Below, one piece after another: positions 1-8,437 of a stretch of 64,000 nt of DNA. Below the pieces are notes generated by a model. That model saw only the letters and a program-made list of their open reading frames with translations, was not told the origin of the DNA and searched no databases. The stretch's first letter is position 1. Each line of letters opens with the position of its first letter. The position numbers and the translations under genes were made by a program. The DNA is from Maricaulis salignorans (GTDB taxonomy: Bacteria > Pseudomonadota > Alphaproteobacteria > Caulobacterales > Maricaulaceae), in the NCBI RefSeq assembly GCF_900103475.1, contig NZ_FNHG01000014.1, positions 1 through 64,000 on the forward strand, written 5' to 3'.

Positions 1-350
1 TGCTGATCACACCCGGCCAGGCCTCGGACAAAACGATTGCGCCCCAACTCCTCGGTGCCTTGCCGCCCGGATGTGTGATCGCCGACCGAGGTTATGACAG
101 CATGGCGCTCGTGAATTTTGTCCGGGACCGCGGCGGCGAGGCGCATATCCCCACCCAGAGCCGGGTTCGCATCCAGCGCAGCGTCCCTCCGAGCCTTTAC
201 CGTCAGCGCAATCTGGTCGAGCGCTTCTTCTGCAAACTCAAACAGTTCCGCCGCATCGCCACACGCTTCGAAAAACACGCCGACAATTTCATGGCCGCCC
301 TCGCGCTCGCCTCAGCCCGAATTTGGATGCGCGCAATTGAGTCCACGCCC
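1..350 (+). mobile_element. Right end of an IS5/IS427-type insertion sequence
   Basis: The transposase frame runs to the junction and the last element-like bases (ATTGAGTCCACGCCC) are followed directly by CTAG. IS427-type elements often insert at TA within CTAG and place the transposase stop at the right terminus, so position 350 is the likely boundary. The left end and its inverted repeat are outside the window, so the terminal repeat cannot be paired. Confidence 0.6.
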
Positions 351-353
351 TAG
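3..353 (+). CDS. IS5-family (IS427-like) transposase, C-terminal part
   Basis: The frame is open from the window edge, so the start lies outside. The visible 116 residues are the C-terminal half of a DDE transposase. They show the second catalytic Asp in an ADRGYDS motif and an exact Y(2)R(3)E(6)K signature (YRQRNLVERFFCKLK), which is diagnostic of IS4/IS5-type DDE enzymes. The protein ends with a helical tail and a TAG stop at the very edge of the element, as is usual for this IS group. The stop shares the palindrome CTAG with the stop of the convergent gene. Whether the full enzyme is intact cannot be seen. Family assignment is by motif only. Confidence 0.85.
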   Translation: MITPGQASDKTIAPQLLGALPPGCVIADRGYDSMALVNFVRDRGGEAHIPTQSRVRIQRSVPPSLYRQRNLVERFFCKLKQFRRIATRFEKHADNFMAALALASARIWMRAIESTP

Positions 354-1399
354 GCGTCGTCGATTTCGGCGAGGCCGCCATATTTGAATCCGGACGCGGG
401 CTGGGGTGTCGGCTCCGTCGGTTTGCGCAATCGGCGCGGGTCGATCCGTCTGTAGGGATGGAGGTCTGAATTGATGCGGGATTTGTCATCCATTCGCATG
501 ATCAGCCAGATGAAATTCTCCCACATGTCATTGCCGCGCCGGTAATGGTTCTTCCCGCGCCGGTGCGGTGGATTCTCCGTCGCTGCGGACTGGTAGATAA
601 TGACGTAGAACAGGGTGTTGAAATACAGCATGAGGCGGCGGCGGCGCTGTCGCTGGATGATGTCGAAATCAAAGATGCCGACACGAATGCTGATCGCGAC
701 ATGTTCGAGATAGCCGAGGAAGTACCGGCAGACTTCGCGAAATGTGTATTCCTTGCCCTCGACAATGACGGTCGGGGCGTTTTCCCAGAGGTCTTTGACC
801 GCGGCCAACGAAAAGGTGAGGTCCCCGATTCCATCCACGCCTTCATGATGCTGTTCCGCTATGAAGGCTTTGAGAGCGCTGGCATAATTGCGATGGCGCT
901 CATTCGAGTTGATGTGACTCAAATGTTCGATGGCGGCGACATGCCGGGTCTTCAGCGCGTTGACATAATTGGTATATAGCCAGCCGGCACTCGCCATGAT
1001 CGCGCTGATCAGAATGAAAATCGGTCCGAGATTGCTGGTATTGAGGGCGGCGTGGCGGATCAGGTCCACGATGGCAAAGCCGAGGACGATCGTTTGCGGG
1101 TAGGCGATCAGGATCAGATTGCGCAGCAACCGCAATTGCAGCGAGATCGGCTTCTCCGCAGTGCGGAAATGATAGGCGGTCTGATGATCGCTGGCCGTCA
1201 GGTCGATCCAGACGGTCGCAACAGCGATGGCGAAGGGCAGAACCAGCGCCGCGGCCATGACCGCCTGCCAGGTCTGCAAAGTCATTCCGGTGCTCTCGCC
1301 GCAGAAAAGCAGAAATAGAACCAGCAGAATGACGCCGGAAATCAGCGCAGTATAGCCCGTGATCGCGGCCATTGCCCGGCCTGATAATTCAAATGTCAT
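350..1399 (-). CDS. Multi-pass membrane protein with DUF4760-like C-terminal region
   Basis: About 349 residues. Two hydrophobic hairpins lie at roughly residues 10-70 and 95-145, followed by a soluble part of about 200 residues. The segment FREVCRYFLGYLEHVAISIR, followed by GIFDFDII, resembles the helical core of DUF4760-type proteins (weak resemblance by eye). The ATG at 1399 is chosen because GGGGGAGG sits just upstream; a GTG at 1426 is possible. It follows the 1427-2542 gene on the same strand and is probably co-transcribed. Its stop lies in the CTAG that joins the insertion sequence, so the native C-terminus may have been altered by the insertion. Function unknown. Confidence 0.6.
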   Translation of the reverse strand: MTFELSGRAMAAITGYTALISGVILLVLFLLFCGESTGMTLQTWQAVMAAALVLPFAIAVATVWIDLTASDHQTAYHFRTAEKPISLQLRLLRNLILIAYPQTIVLGFAIVDLIRHAALNTSNLGPIFILISAIMASAGWLYTNYVNALKTRHVAAIEHLSHINSNERHRNYASALKAFIAEQHHEGVDGIGDLTFSLAAVKDLWENAPTVIVEGKEYTFREVCRYFLGYLEHVAISIRVGIFDFDIIQRQRRRRLMLYFNTLFYVIIYQSAATENPPHRRGKNHYRRGNDMWENFIWLIMRMDDKSRINSDLHPYRRIDPRRLRKPTEPTPQPASGFKYGGLAEIDDA

Positions 1400-1426
1400 C
1401 CGCCTCCCCCGAGGTTTCAGGTCCAC

Positions 1427-2542
1427 TCAGCTATTGCGCTGGCCCCCATTGAACCGGCTCGCGCTGATCGTGCGCACAAAGCTCTCCACCATGTCGGATA
1501 TGTCGTCGAAATAATTCCCGGTTGCTGCGGACTCATCCTCGACCAGTTTGGCAAATTTCTCGGTCCAGATGTCGCCGGGGAACCAGTGGAGGATCGCCCA
1601 GGAATAGATCAGTGCCGGGATCGCCACGAGGGCAGCGATGACACGGAACAGATCCGTGTGGACCGCCAGGCTGCCATCGGGCGCCGCGTAAAGGCTGACC
1701 GCAATCGTGAAACAGACATAGGTCCCGATGGCGATCTTCGCGCCCAGCGAGATGATATGAAACATCTTGATCGTGAAGCGCGCCTTCCAGCCCACAGTGG
1801 TCGCGTACCGGTCGAGATATTCCGAGCGCTTCGAGCACCAGAGGGCGATTTTTGTCCAGAGACTGGCCCGCTTTGCCCAATTATCGCTTTCCAGCAGGGC
1901 GTTGCGCGTACACTTGTCCATCCGGGACATGATGTCGTCGTAGCGGGACTTGACCTTGTAGGCGAATTTCTCGCCATTGATTTCAATCTCGCGCTTGAAC
2001 AGGGCGCGAATGACAACACGCAGGCCGGCGAAGACCACCAGCCCAAACGCGGCGTAGGCGTAGACGAGTTCGCTATTGCTGCCCACGCCCGGGAGCTGGG
2101 CCATCAGCTCGACCAGTACGCCCCAGACCAGCAGGTTCTGCATCTCGGGATAGCCGGCATGAATGGTTGAGCTCAGCACGACCATCAGGATGACATAGGC
2201 CAGAAAAGTACTGACGCGCATCAGGCCATAGCCGACCTGGACGTCAGCAATGGCCTTGTCCGCGATGTCGTGGATGTCATTGTCGGACGGGAAATCATCG
2301 CGCATTGCCTTGCGCAATTGGCGCGAAAACGGAGCGATATGGTCACCGCCAACGCCGAAATGGGCGCGCCCGATCAGCGCGTCGACCTGTTCCAGCTCGG
2401 CGGCGCCCTCGAACTCGAATCCGAGCCCGTTGTCAGGTGTTGTCTCGACCTCTTGCGGCTCGGCCGTGACCTCCGCCGCCGCCACCTCGTTTTCGGGTGC
2501 AGTCTCCCCTGGACCGGGCGTGTCCTCGTCCGTCTCCGCCAT
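1427..2542 (-). CDS. Four-helix membrane protein of unknown function
   Basis: 371 residues from the ATG at 2542, which has GGGGGA eight bases upstream. An acidic, low-complexity N-terminus (about 40 residues) precedes a soluble stretch. Hydrophobic segments follow near residues 110-130, 150-190, 270-290 and 305-325 in the chosen frame. Between the second and third lies a charged, probably cytoplasmic, helical region. I recognise no family. It is directly upstream of the other membrane protein (350-1399), and the pair looks like a two-gene operon. Confidence 0.55.
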   Translation of the reverse strand: MAETDEDTPGPGETAPENEVAAAEVTAEPQEVETTPDNGLGFEFEGAAELEQVDALIGRAHFGVGGDHIAPFSRQLRKAMRDDFPSDNDIHDIADKAIADVQVGYGLMRVSTFLAYVILMVVLSSTIHAGYPEMQNLLVWGVLVELMAQLPGVGSNSELVYAYAAFGLVVFAGLRVVIRALFKREIEINGEKFAYKVKSRYDDIMSRMDKCTRNALLESDNWAKRASLWTKIALWCSKRSEYLDRYATTVGWKARFTIKMFHIISLGAKIAIGTYVCFTIAVSLYAAPDGSLAVHTDLFRVIAALVAIPALIYSWAILHWFPGDIWTEKFAKLVEDESAATGNYFDDISDMVESFVRTISASRFNGGQRNS

Positions 2543-2698
2543 TTCGATTTCCCCCACACGGCCTGCTCGAGGCCGGCCGACATTGTTCGACCGCATCGGG
2601 AAAAGATCAACCCCTTGTTGTAATGCTTCACGAAGCTGCGTGTAGGTGCCTGTTCGGGTTGAGTAATTCTGACCCGGCCGGCACGCTGCGAGGCGGGA

Positions 2699-3136
2699 TC
2701 AGCCCGGGTGAGAGGGCGTGGCGGCGCGCTGGCCGGCGGCGTCGATGATGATCTCGCCATCCTCCTTGGCGAAGGGGCCTTGTGGCCAGCGTTCGAGCAG
2801 ATCGAGTACGGTTTCGCTGGGGCGGCAGAGCCGGACGCCTTTTTGTGAGCAGACGATAGGGCGGTTCACCAGCACCGGATGCTCGAGCATGGCCTCGAGG
2901 ATGCGCGCATCACTGATGCCGGGCTCGAGCAGGCCGAGCTCGGCGGCGGGCGATTTGGTTTCGCGCAGGGCGCTGCGCGGTGTCAGCCCGGCGGCGGCGA
3001 ACAGGGCGAGCAATTGCGGCCGCGTCCAGCCCTGTTCGAGGTAATCGATCACCACGGGCGTATAGCCGGCGGCCTCGATCGTGCGCAGCACATTGCGCGA
3101 GGTGGCGCAGGCCGGGTTGTGATGGATGACGATCAT
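2699..3136 (-). CDS. arsC: Arsenate reductase, glutaredoxin-linked ArsC type
   Basis: 145 residues. It reduces As(V) to As(III) for extrusion. The N-terminus carries the catalytic loop [11 protein letters not shown] with Cys10, followed by the family's LRETK and [10 protein letters not shown] arginine motifs. This is the thioredoxin-fold, glutathione/glutaredoxin-dependent class rather than the LMW-phosphatase class. Its ATG overlaps the TGA of acr3 (ATGA), so it is the last gene of arsR-arsI-acr3-arsC and is translationally coupled to the pump. Confidence 0.93.
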   Translation of the reverse strand: MIVIHHNPACATSRNVLRTIEAAGYTPVVIDYLEQGWTRPQLLALFAAAGLTPRSALRETKSPAAELGLLEPGISDARILEAMLEHPVLVNRPIVCSQKGVRLCRPSETVLDLLERWPQGPFAKEDGEIIIDAAGQRAATPSHPG

Positions 3137-4161
3137 GGATTGGCTCCGGGGAAACGGGCGCGCGTCGCATTGGCAATGGCGACCAGGGACAGCATGACCG
3201 GCACCTCCACCAGCACGCCGACCACAGTCGCCAGTGCCGCGCCGGAATTCAATCCGAACAGGCTGATCGAGACGGCAACGGCGAGCTCGAAGAAGTTCGA
3301 GGTCGAGATCATCGCACAGGGGGCGGCCACCGCATGGGGCAGTTTCCAGGCCCAGGCAGCGCCATAGGCGAGCGCGAAGATGGCATAGGATTGCACGATG
3401 ATCGGCACCGCGATCAGGGCGATGATCAATGGCCGCGACAGGATGACCTGCCCCTGGAAGCCGAACAGCAGCACCACGGTTGCCAGCAGGGCCATGACCG
3501 AGGCCGGTTTGATCCGGTCGGTGAAGGCACTCACGGCTGCCGGTCCGCCGCGGCGGATCAGGACGCGCCGTGTCAGCATGCCGGCGATCAGCGGGATGAC
3601 GACATAGAGCCCGACCGAGAGGAGCAGGGTTTCCCAGGGCACGGCGATATCGGTGACGCCGAGCAGCAGCGCGACGATCGGTGCGAAGGCGAATACCATG
3701 ATGGCGTCATTGACGCTGACCTGGACCAGTGTGTAGGCGGCATCGCCGCGGGTCAGCTGCGACCAGACGAAGACCATGGCGGTGCACGGTGCGGCGCCCA
3801 GCAGGATCAGGCCGGCGAGATAGCCCTGCGCATCGGCGGGCGGGATCAGTCCGGCGAAGACATGCTTGAAGAAGAGGACGCCGAGCGCGGCCATGGTGAA
3901 GGGCTTGATCAGCCAGTTGACCGCCAGGGTAATGACCAGGCCCTTGGGCTGTTTGCCGACTTCTTTCACACTGGCCAGATCAATGCCGATCATCATCGGC
4001 CAGACCATCGCCCAGATCAGCAGCGCGACGGGCAGATTGACGTGGGCGATTTCCAGCCCGGCGAGGGCGCCCAGCAGGTCCGGCATGAGCTGGCCCAGCC
4101 CGATCCCGACCGCAATGGCGATCGCGACCCAGGCGGTGAGATAGCGTTCGAACAATCCCAT
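3133..4161 (-). CDS. acr3: ACR3-family arsenite efflux permease
   Basis: 342 residues, about ten membrane segments, driven by proton motive force to expel arsenite. The family's essential cysteine is in [14 protein letters not shown] (TM4) and a conserved glutamate is in VLVEVPVM (TM9). The ATG at 4161 overlaps the upstream TGA as TGATG; an upstream GTG at 4168-4170 is less likely. It sits between arsI and arsC in an operon with no intergenic gaps. Confidence 0.93.
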   Translation of the reverse strand: MGLFERYLTAWVAIAIAVGIGLGQLMPDLLGALAGLEIAHVNLPVALLIWAMVWPMMIGIDLASVKEVGKQPKGLVITLAVNWLIKPFTMAALGVLFFKHVFAGLIPPADAQGYLAGLILLGAAPCTAMVFVWSQLTRGDAAYTLVQVSVNDAIMVFAFAPIVALLLGVTDIAVPWETLLLSVGLYVVIPLIAGMLTRRVLIRRGGPAAVSAFTDRIKPASVMALLATVVLLFGFQGQVILSRPLIIALIAVPIIVQSYAIFALAYGAAWAWKLPHAVAAPCAMISTSNFFELAVAVSISLFGLNSGAALATVVGVLVEVPVMLSLVAIANATRARFPGANP

Positions 4162-4634
4162 CAGCAGCACGCGCCCTCGCGCTTGACCGACGGGGTGCAG
4201 CAGGCCTGCGTGCCAGTGTCGGCGACAGCGGAGGGGGGCAGGTCGCTGGCGGCAGCGGCGCCGCCATAATCGACCGCCTCGCCGGTGGTGTGGAAGACTT
4301 CCCAGGCGACGCCGCTGGGATCATGGACCCAGCTTTTCTCCGATTTGGCGTAGCAGCAGGTCGTCTCACCCTCTTCGAGCACGGCCGCATCGGCTTTTGC
4401 CAGGCGTTGATAGACTTCAGCCAGTTCCTCGCCGCTCTCGACCTGGATGCCGAGATGCTCGACGCCGGTCTTGGCGCCGCGGGCGCTTATGGCGAAATTG
4501 ACGCGCGGATCCTCGAGCATCCATTTGGCGTAGTCGGGTTTTTCAACCGAGGGCGCGGTGGCGAACAGGGTGGAATAGAAGCCGATCGAACCGGGCAGGT
4601 CATCGACAGCGACGTGGATGTGCAGGCGTTTCAT
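4161..4634 (-). CDS. arsI: ArsI-like C-As lyase (VOC fold)
   Basis: 157 residues of the glyoxalase/dioxygenase (VOC) family, related to CadI. ArsI cleaves the carbon-arsenic bond of trivalent organoarsenicals such as MAs(III) using Fe(II) and O2. Visible ligands fit a metal site: H5 or H7, H60 and E112. The diagnostic vicinal cysteine pair C93-C94, which binds the arsenical, is present. Two further CC pairs (145-146 and 156-157) are in a Cys-rich tail. The ATG overlaps the TGA of arsR. The alternative is a cadmium-inducible CadI-like protein, but the ars operon and the CC pair favour ArsI. Confidence 0.85.
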   Translation of the reverse strand: MKRLHIHVAVDDLPGSIGFYSTLFATAPSVEKPDYAKWMLEDPRVNFAISARGAKTGVEHLGIQVESGEELAEVYQRLAKADAAVLEEGETTCCYAKSEKSWVHDPSGVAWEVFHTTGEAVDYGGAAAASDLPPSAVADTGTQACCTPSVKREGACC

Positions 4635-4993
4635 GAGCAGGCTCCCTTGGATGGGGTTGAACAGGCGATGCGATCAGTGACGCCGGCCAGTGGCGCGCAG
4701 ATACCGGCATCGCCCTGGCAGCAATCCTCGACCAGATAGACGATGAGCTCGCCCATTTGTTCGAAGGCGGCGGTGTAGATGATGGAGCGGCCATCGCGGC
4801 GGCTATCGACCAGGCCGGCATTGGCCAGCACGGTCAGCTGGGCCGAGAGTGTGTTGGGGGCGATCTCGAGCTGGCGCGCAATTTCGCCCGCCGCCAGGCC
4901 CGACTTGCCCGCTTTCACGAGCAGGCGGAAGACCGCCAGGCGATTGGCCTGGGCCAGGGCGGAGAGACGAAGCAGGGCGGTTGAAGTTTCCAT
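4631..4993 (-). CDS. arsR: ArsR-family arsenic-responsive repressor
   Basis: 120 residues, winged-helix ArsR/SmtB family (HTH about residues 33-70, wing near RRDGRSIIY). The As(III) site is not the classical ELCVCDL in helix 3. Instead C91, C92 and C99 lie in the C-terminal helix (EDCCQGDAGIC), the arrangement known from the Acidithiobacillus-type ArsR. First gene of the ars operon; its TGA overlaps the ATG of arsI. No Shine-Dalgarno precedes the ATG, and promoter elements lie close upstream, so the mRNA may be leaderless. It probably represses its own operon through the palindrome over its start. Confidence 0.92.
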   Translation of the reverse strand: METSTALLRLSALAQANRLAVFRLLVKAGKSGLAAGEIARQLEIAPNTLSAQLTVLANAGLVDSRRDGRSIIYTAAFEQMGELIVYLVEDCCQGDAGICAPLAGVTDRIACSTPSKGACS

Positions 4994-5001
4994 ACTTCAA
5001 C
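4980..5001. promoter_or_regulatory. Probable ArsR operator
   Basis: A perfect 8-bp inverted repeat, GTTGAAGT-N6-ACTTCAAC, centred on the arsR start codon and just downstream of the promoter hexamers. Size and position fit autorepression by ArsR; binding is inferred. Confidence 0.6.
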
Positions 5002-5002
5002 G

Positions 5003-5028
5003 ATTATGGAAACGAAGGGCCGTGTCAA
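5003..5028 (-). promoter_or_regulatory. Candidate ars operon promoter
   Basis: On the minus strand a perfect -35 TTGACA (5023-5028) is followed by CATAAT (5003-5008, 5 of 6 to TATAAT). The spacer is 14 bp, shorter than usual. Transcription would start around 4995, about two bases from the arsR ATG. Confidence 0.45.
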
Positions 5029-5040
5029 GCGGGATCTGCG

Positions 5041-5379
5041 TCAGGGGCGGGCCATGATCCACAGCACGGCGATGAAGACACCCTTCACCCGCGGCAGGGC
5101 AACCAGCACTATGCCGAACGCGCCCAGCAGGAGCAGGGGCAGGGTGAGCCAGATCGGCGCGCCGCTCATCGATACCATGAAAGCAATCGGCACCAGGAAA
5201 GGGCCCAGCCCGAGAATCGTCCAGGCGGCCGGCCCGTCCTCGGCGCGGATCTCACCGAGCGGTTCGCCGCAGGCCGCACACACCGCGACCGGTTTGAGAT
5301 AGCGGCGATAGAGCGCGCCCTTGCCACAGGCCGGACAGTGCAGATTGAAGGCGCGCCAGATCGGCAGGAGCTTATTCAT
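5041..5379 (-). CDS. DUF983 family membrane protein
   Basis: 112 residues. The N-terminal half has two CxxC pairs (CPAC, CAAC), a zinc-ribbon-like motif typical of DUF983, and the C-terminal half has two hydrophobic helices (about 52-72 and 76-110). The family is common in Alphaproteobacteria and its function is not settled. Its ATG overlaps the end of the SulP gene by 8 nt (ATGAATAA), so the two are coupled. Confidence 0.75.
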   Translation of the reverse strand: MNKLLPIWRAFNLHCPACGKGALYRRYLKPVAVCAACGEPLGEIRAEDGPAAWTILGLGPFLVPIAFMVSMSGAPIWLTLPLLLLGAFGIVLVALPRVKGVFIAVLWIMARP

Positions 5380-7108
5380 TGCGCGCGTCGATCCGGGCCC
5401 GCGCCGCCGTCATGGCCTGCGCCAGAGCCGGTTCATAGCTGACCAGGGGCCTGGTGATTTCGAGCGCAACCAGCTTGTGCTGCACGATGTCCGAGGCACC
5501 CGAGATGATCACCGGAAGGCCGCGCTTCCGGGCCCGGTGCGCCAGGCCCAAAATCATGTGGGCCGCGGTTGAATCGACGAAGGGCACGGCGGCGAAATCA
5601 ATGATCAGGACGCGGTGCGTGTCGGCGATGCGTTCCAGCACCGAGCCGATCGAGGCGGCGGCGCCGAAGAAGAAGGCTCCGCTGATGCGGTAGACCAGGA
5701 TTTCCGCATCCTGCTCGGCCGGCCCCGCCCTGGCGTCGGCCGGAGCGGTGATGCGGTCGGGCTTGTCTTCATCGACGAAGGGCGTCCAGCTCTCGATCGC
5801 CGTGGTTTGCGACATGCGGTGGATGAAGACGACCGAGCCGATGGCAAAACCGACGACAATGGCTTCGGTCAGATCGCGGAAAATCGTCAGGCCGAAGGTC
5901 GCCAGCAGAATGAGCGCATCGGCGCGCGAAGCCCGCAGCAGGATCATGAAGGCGCGTTTCTCCACCATATTCCACGCCACCAGGGCCAGGACGCCGGCGA
6001 GGCAGGCGAGCGGAATGAAGCTGGCCAGCGGCGCCACGATCAGGATGAAGAGCAGCAGAAATCCGGCATGCATGATGCCGGCGACCGGCCCATGCGCTCC
6101 GGCGCGGACATTGGTCGCGGTGCGGGCAATCGTGCCGGTGACACAGATCCCGCCAAACAGGGCCGCACCGATATTGGCGACGCCCTGGGCCACCAGTTCG
6201 CTATTGGAGCGGTGATGCCGCCCGGTCATGCCGTCGGCGACGACCGCGGAGAGCAGGGATTCAATTGAACCGAGCAGGGCAAAGGCAATCGCGCTCGGCA
6301 GCAGGGCGATCAAGCGCGGTCCCGACATCTCCGGCAGGGAGGGCCAGGGCAGGCTGGAGGGGATGCCGCCGAAGCGCGAGCCGATGGTCTCCAGCGGCAG
6401 GTTGAACGCGGCGGTCGCGCCAGCGGCAAGGGCGACCGCGATCAGCATGCCCGGCCAGTGCGGCCGCCAGCGCCGGATACCGAGAATGACCAGCACGGTG
6501 GCGGCCGAGACGGCGATGGTCAGCGCATCCGTCGTCGGCAGGGCATTCCACAGCACCGGGAGTTTTTCGAGCAGCGGGCCGGGTTCCGGCTCGGCGAGTT
6601 GCAGGCCGAGCAATTCCTTGACCTGACTGGCGAAAATGATGACGGCGATGCCCGCCGTGAAACCGACCGTGACCGGGTAGGGGATGAATTTGATATAGGT
6701 GCCCAGTTTGAGAAAGCCGATCCCCATCAGGATCAGTCCGGCCATCATTGTCGCCAGGATCAGCCCGTCCATGCCGAAGGTCTGCGCGGTCGTTGCCATC
6801 AATACGATGAAAGCCCCGGCCGGGCCGCCAATCTGAAAACGGCTGCCACCAAGCAGGGAGACGAAGAAACCGCCGATGATCGCCGTGATAATGCCCTGGG
6901 CCGGCGAGGCGCCGGCGGCAATCGCGATCGCCATCGAGAGCGGCAGGGCCACAATCGCCACCGTCAGCCCGGCAACTGCATCGCTGCGCAGATGCGCGAG
7001 CGTATAACCCTCGCGCAATACGGTGATCAGCTTGGGCATGAACAGCTCGCCCAGCGCGGGGGCGGGCGGTGTTTCGGGCGTGATCGTCTTTTCAGTCGTC
7101 TTGGTCAT
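5372..7108 (-). CDS. SulP-family anion transporter with STAS domain
   Basis: 578 residues from the ATG at 7108, which has AGG five bases upstream. SulP proteins are SLC26-like transporters of sulfate, bicarbonate or other anions. About 12 membrane segments span residues 40-430, including the conserved LRSDAVAGLTVAIVALP start and the FQIGGPAGAF motif. A C-terminal STAS domain follows (about 460-570) with IIDFAAVPFVDSTAAHM, where a Ser/Thr is conserved. The substrate cannot be told; no carbonic anhydrase or sulfate-assimilation gene is adjacent. It lies downstream of a small HTH regulator and upstream of the DUF983 gene. Confidence 0.85.
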   Translation of the reverse strand: MTKTTEKTITPETPPAPALGELFMPKLITVLREGYTLAHLRSDAVAGLTVAIVALPLSMAIAIAAGASPAQGIITAIIGGFFVSLLGGSRFQIGGPAGAFIVLMATTAQTFGMDGLILATMMAGLILMGIGFLKLGTYIKFIPYPVTVGFTAGIAVIIFASQVKELLGLQLAEPEPGPLLEKLPVLWNALPTTDALTIAVSAATVLVILGIRRWRPHWPGMLIAVALAAGATAAFNLPLETIGSRFGGIPSSLPWPSLPEMSGPRLIALLPSAIAFALLGSIESLLSAVVADGMTGRHHRSNSELVAQGVANIGAALFGGICVTGTIARTATNVRAGAHGPVAGIMHAGFLLLFILIVAPLASFIPLACLAGVLALVAWNMVEKRAFMILLRASRADALILLATFGLTIFRDLTEAIVVGFAIGSVVFIHRMSQTTAIESWTPFVDEDKPDRITAPADARAGPAEQDAEILVYRISGAFFFGAAASIGSVLERIADTHRVLIIDFAAVPFVDSTAAHMILGLAHRARKRGLPVIISGASDIVQHKLVALEITRPLVSYEPALAQAMTAARARIDARNE

Positions 7109-7172
7109 GTCCACCTGCCTTGGTCAGGCGGCGGGATCGTCGGCATTTGTCGGCGGTCGCCGTCGCGAAAAT

Positions 7173-7448
7173 CTAGTCTGTCGTTGAAGTCTCATCGGCC
7201 GGGGGCGCCTTGAGCCGGACGCCGCGCCCCGTGCCCTGGCTGGGTGCCTGCTCGCCGATCAGCTCGACCCCGAGCCCGTCGAGCGCCTCGACCACACGCA
7301 CCAGCGATCCGACCACGCCGCGCACATTGCCATCACTGGCCTCCATGCGCTGGATGGTCGGCACCGATACGCCGGCCGCAGCGGCCAGGGTTTTCTGGTC
7401 GATTCCGAGCAAGGCGCGGGCCGCGCGCATCTGGGCTGAGGTGATCAT
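7173..7448 (-). CDS. Small XRE-type HTH regulator
   Basis: 91 residues from the ATG at 7448, with AGGA eight bases upstream. Residues 1-70 form a Cro/C1-type helix-turn-helix (ARALLGIDQKTLAAAAGVS then VPTIQRME). The tail is short and charged. It lies 64 bp upstream of the SulP gene on the same strand, so it probably controls or is co-transcribed with the transporter. A promoter-like sequence precedes it. Confidence 0.8.
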   Translation of the reverse strand: MITSAQMRAARALLGIDQKTLAAAAGVSVPTIQRMEASDGNVRGVVGSLVRVVEALDGLGVELIGEQAPSQGTGRGVRLKAPPADETSTTD

Positions 7449-7473
7449 GGGGATAATCCTGAGGTCTGAACCT

Positions 7474-7501
7474 AGCATATACATTGATTATGATATTTCA
7501 A
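7474..7501 (-). promoter_or_regulatory. Candidate promoter for the HTH-SulP-DUF983 genes
   Basis: Minus strand: -35 TTGAAA (7496-7501), 16-bp spacer, -10 TATGCT (7474-7479), giving a leader of about 20 nt before the ATG at 7448. The surrounding 60 bp are notably AT-rich for this genome. Confidence 0.5.
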
Positions 7502-7623
7502 ACATCATTATTGCTGGTTTTTCTTGGGGTCGGGACGATATCGCCTTCGGGCCTTGCCCAATCGGCCGGCCTCGCTCAAGCTCCGGCGATCAATCAGGTT
7601 TTTCTGGAAAGAGGGGGTGACAC

Positions 7624-8199
7624 ATGTTGAAGGTTTTGAGGTCTGCAAAGGGGCTGCCAGCGAGCGCGCTTCTGGTCGCGACACTGGTCCTGGCGTCTTG
7701 CGGTGGCGAGGCCGATCCAAATTCTCCGGCTGCGGACGAGGCTGCGCCTGCGGCCAGTGACACCGTTGAAGCGGCAGACGTGCCGGCGGCCGATACGCCA
7801 GAGCCACAGGCCGAAACGCCACAGCCGGAAGCCCAACAAGCGGCAGATCCCCTCAAAGGGGCCGCCCCGGCCAGCTCTCCGGCACAATCCATTACCGCAG
7901 CCCAGCCCGCCTATGTCGGCACCTGGGGCAATGACCTGGCCCAGTGCGCCATCGCGCAGGAGTATGAGCAACCGCCTATGATCATGCGCGCTGACGGGTT
8001 TGATCAGCACGAGGCGCATTGCGAATTTGGCACCGTCACCGAAACCGGCCCTGCGCAGTGGCACGTGACCGGACAGTGCAGCGTGGAGGGTGATGAACAG
8101 CCGCTCGACTATAATATGGCGATCGTCGACGGAAATCTGCAGCACTGGTCCGGCGACGCCCGCAAGGATGCCTGGACGCTGGTGAGGTGCCCGGACTAG
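7624..8199 (+). CDS. Hypothetical lipoprotein
   Basis: 191 residues. A type II signal peptide ends in LVLASC with the lipidated Cys at 26. A disordered Pro/Ala/Glu-rich spacer follows (about 30-95), then a compact C-terminal domain of about 95 residues with four cysteines and the opening PAYVGTWGNDLAQC, which suggests a small beta-rich domain. GAGGGGG precedes the ATG. I do not recognise the domain. Single gene, possibly ended by the hairpin at 8215-8251. Confidence 0.7.
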   Translation: MLKVLRSAKGLPASALLVATLVLASCGGEADPNSPAADEAAPAASDTVEAADVPAADTPEPQAETPQPEAQQAADPLKGAAPASSPAQSITAAQPAYVGTWGNDLAQCAIAQEYEQPPMIMRADGFDQHEAHCEFGTVTETGPAQWHVTGQCSVEGDEQPLDYNMAIVDGNLQHWSGDARKDAWTLVRCPD

Positions 8200-8214
8200 G
8201 CCCCGGGACAATTT

Positions 8215-8251
8215 GGGCTGCCTCACCCGCTCTTTTGGTGTGGGGTAGCCC
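8215..8251 (+). terminator. Stable hairpin after the lipoprotein gene
   Basis: A 12-bp stem pairs 8215-8226 with 8240-8251 (two G-U pairs) around a 13-nt loop. There is no U-run afterwards, so it is either a weak terminator or an mRNA 3' stabiliser. Confidence 0.4.
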
Positions 8252-8437
8252 GGTGGCGTTACCAGGAAACGATCAAAAGACGGGCCGGCTGCGGCCCCGG
8301 CGCCAAAGCAGACGGCGGGAGATTCGCCCTGCGTCCAGCGAGCGGTCTTTGGCGGTGCGGTAGACAGAAACGCGACATTATCTTAGAGTGCATTGACGGC
8401 ATCAATCAACCTGCGGGTTGGATGAATGGAGCCAGCA

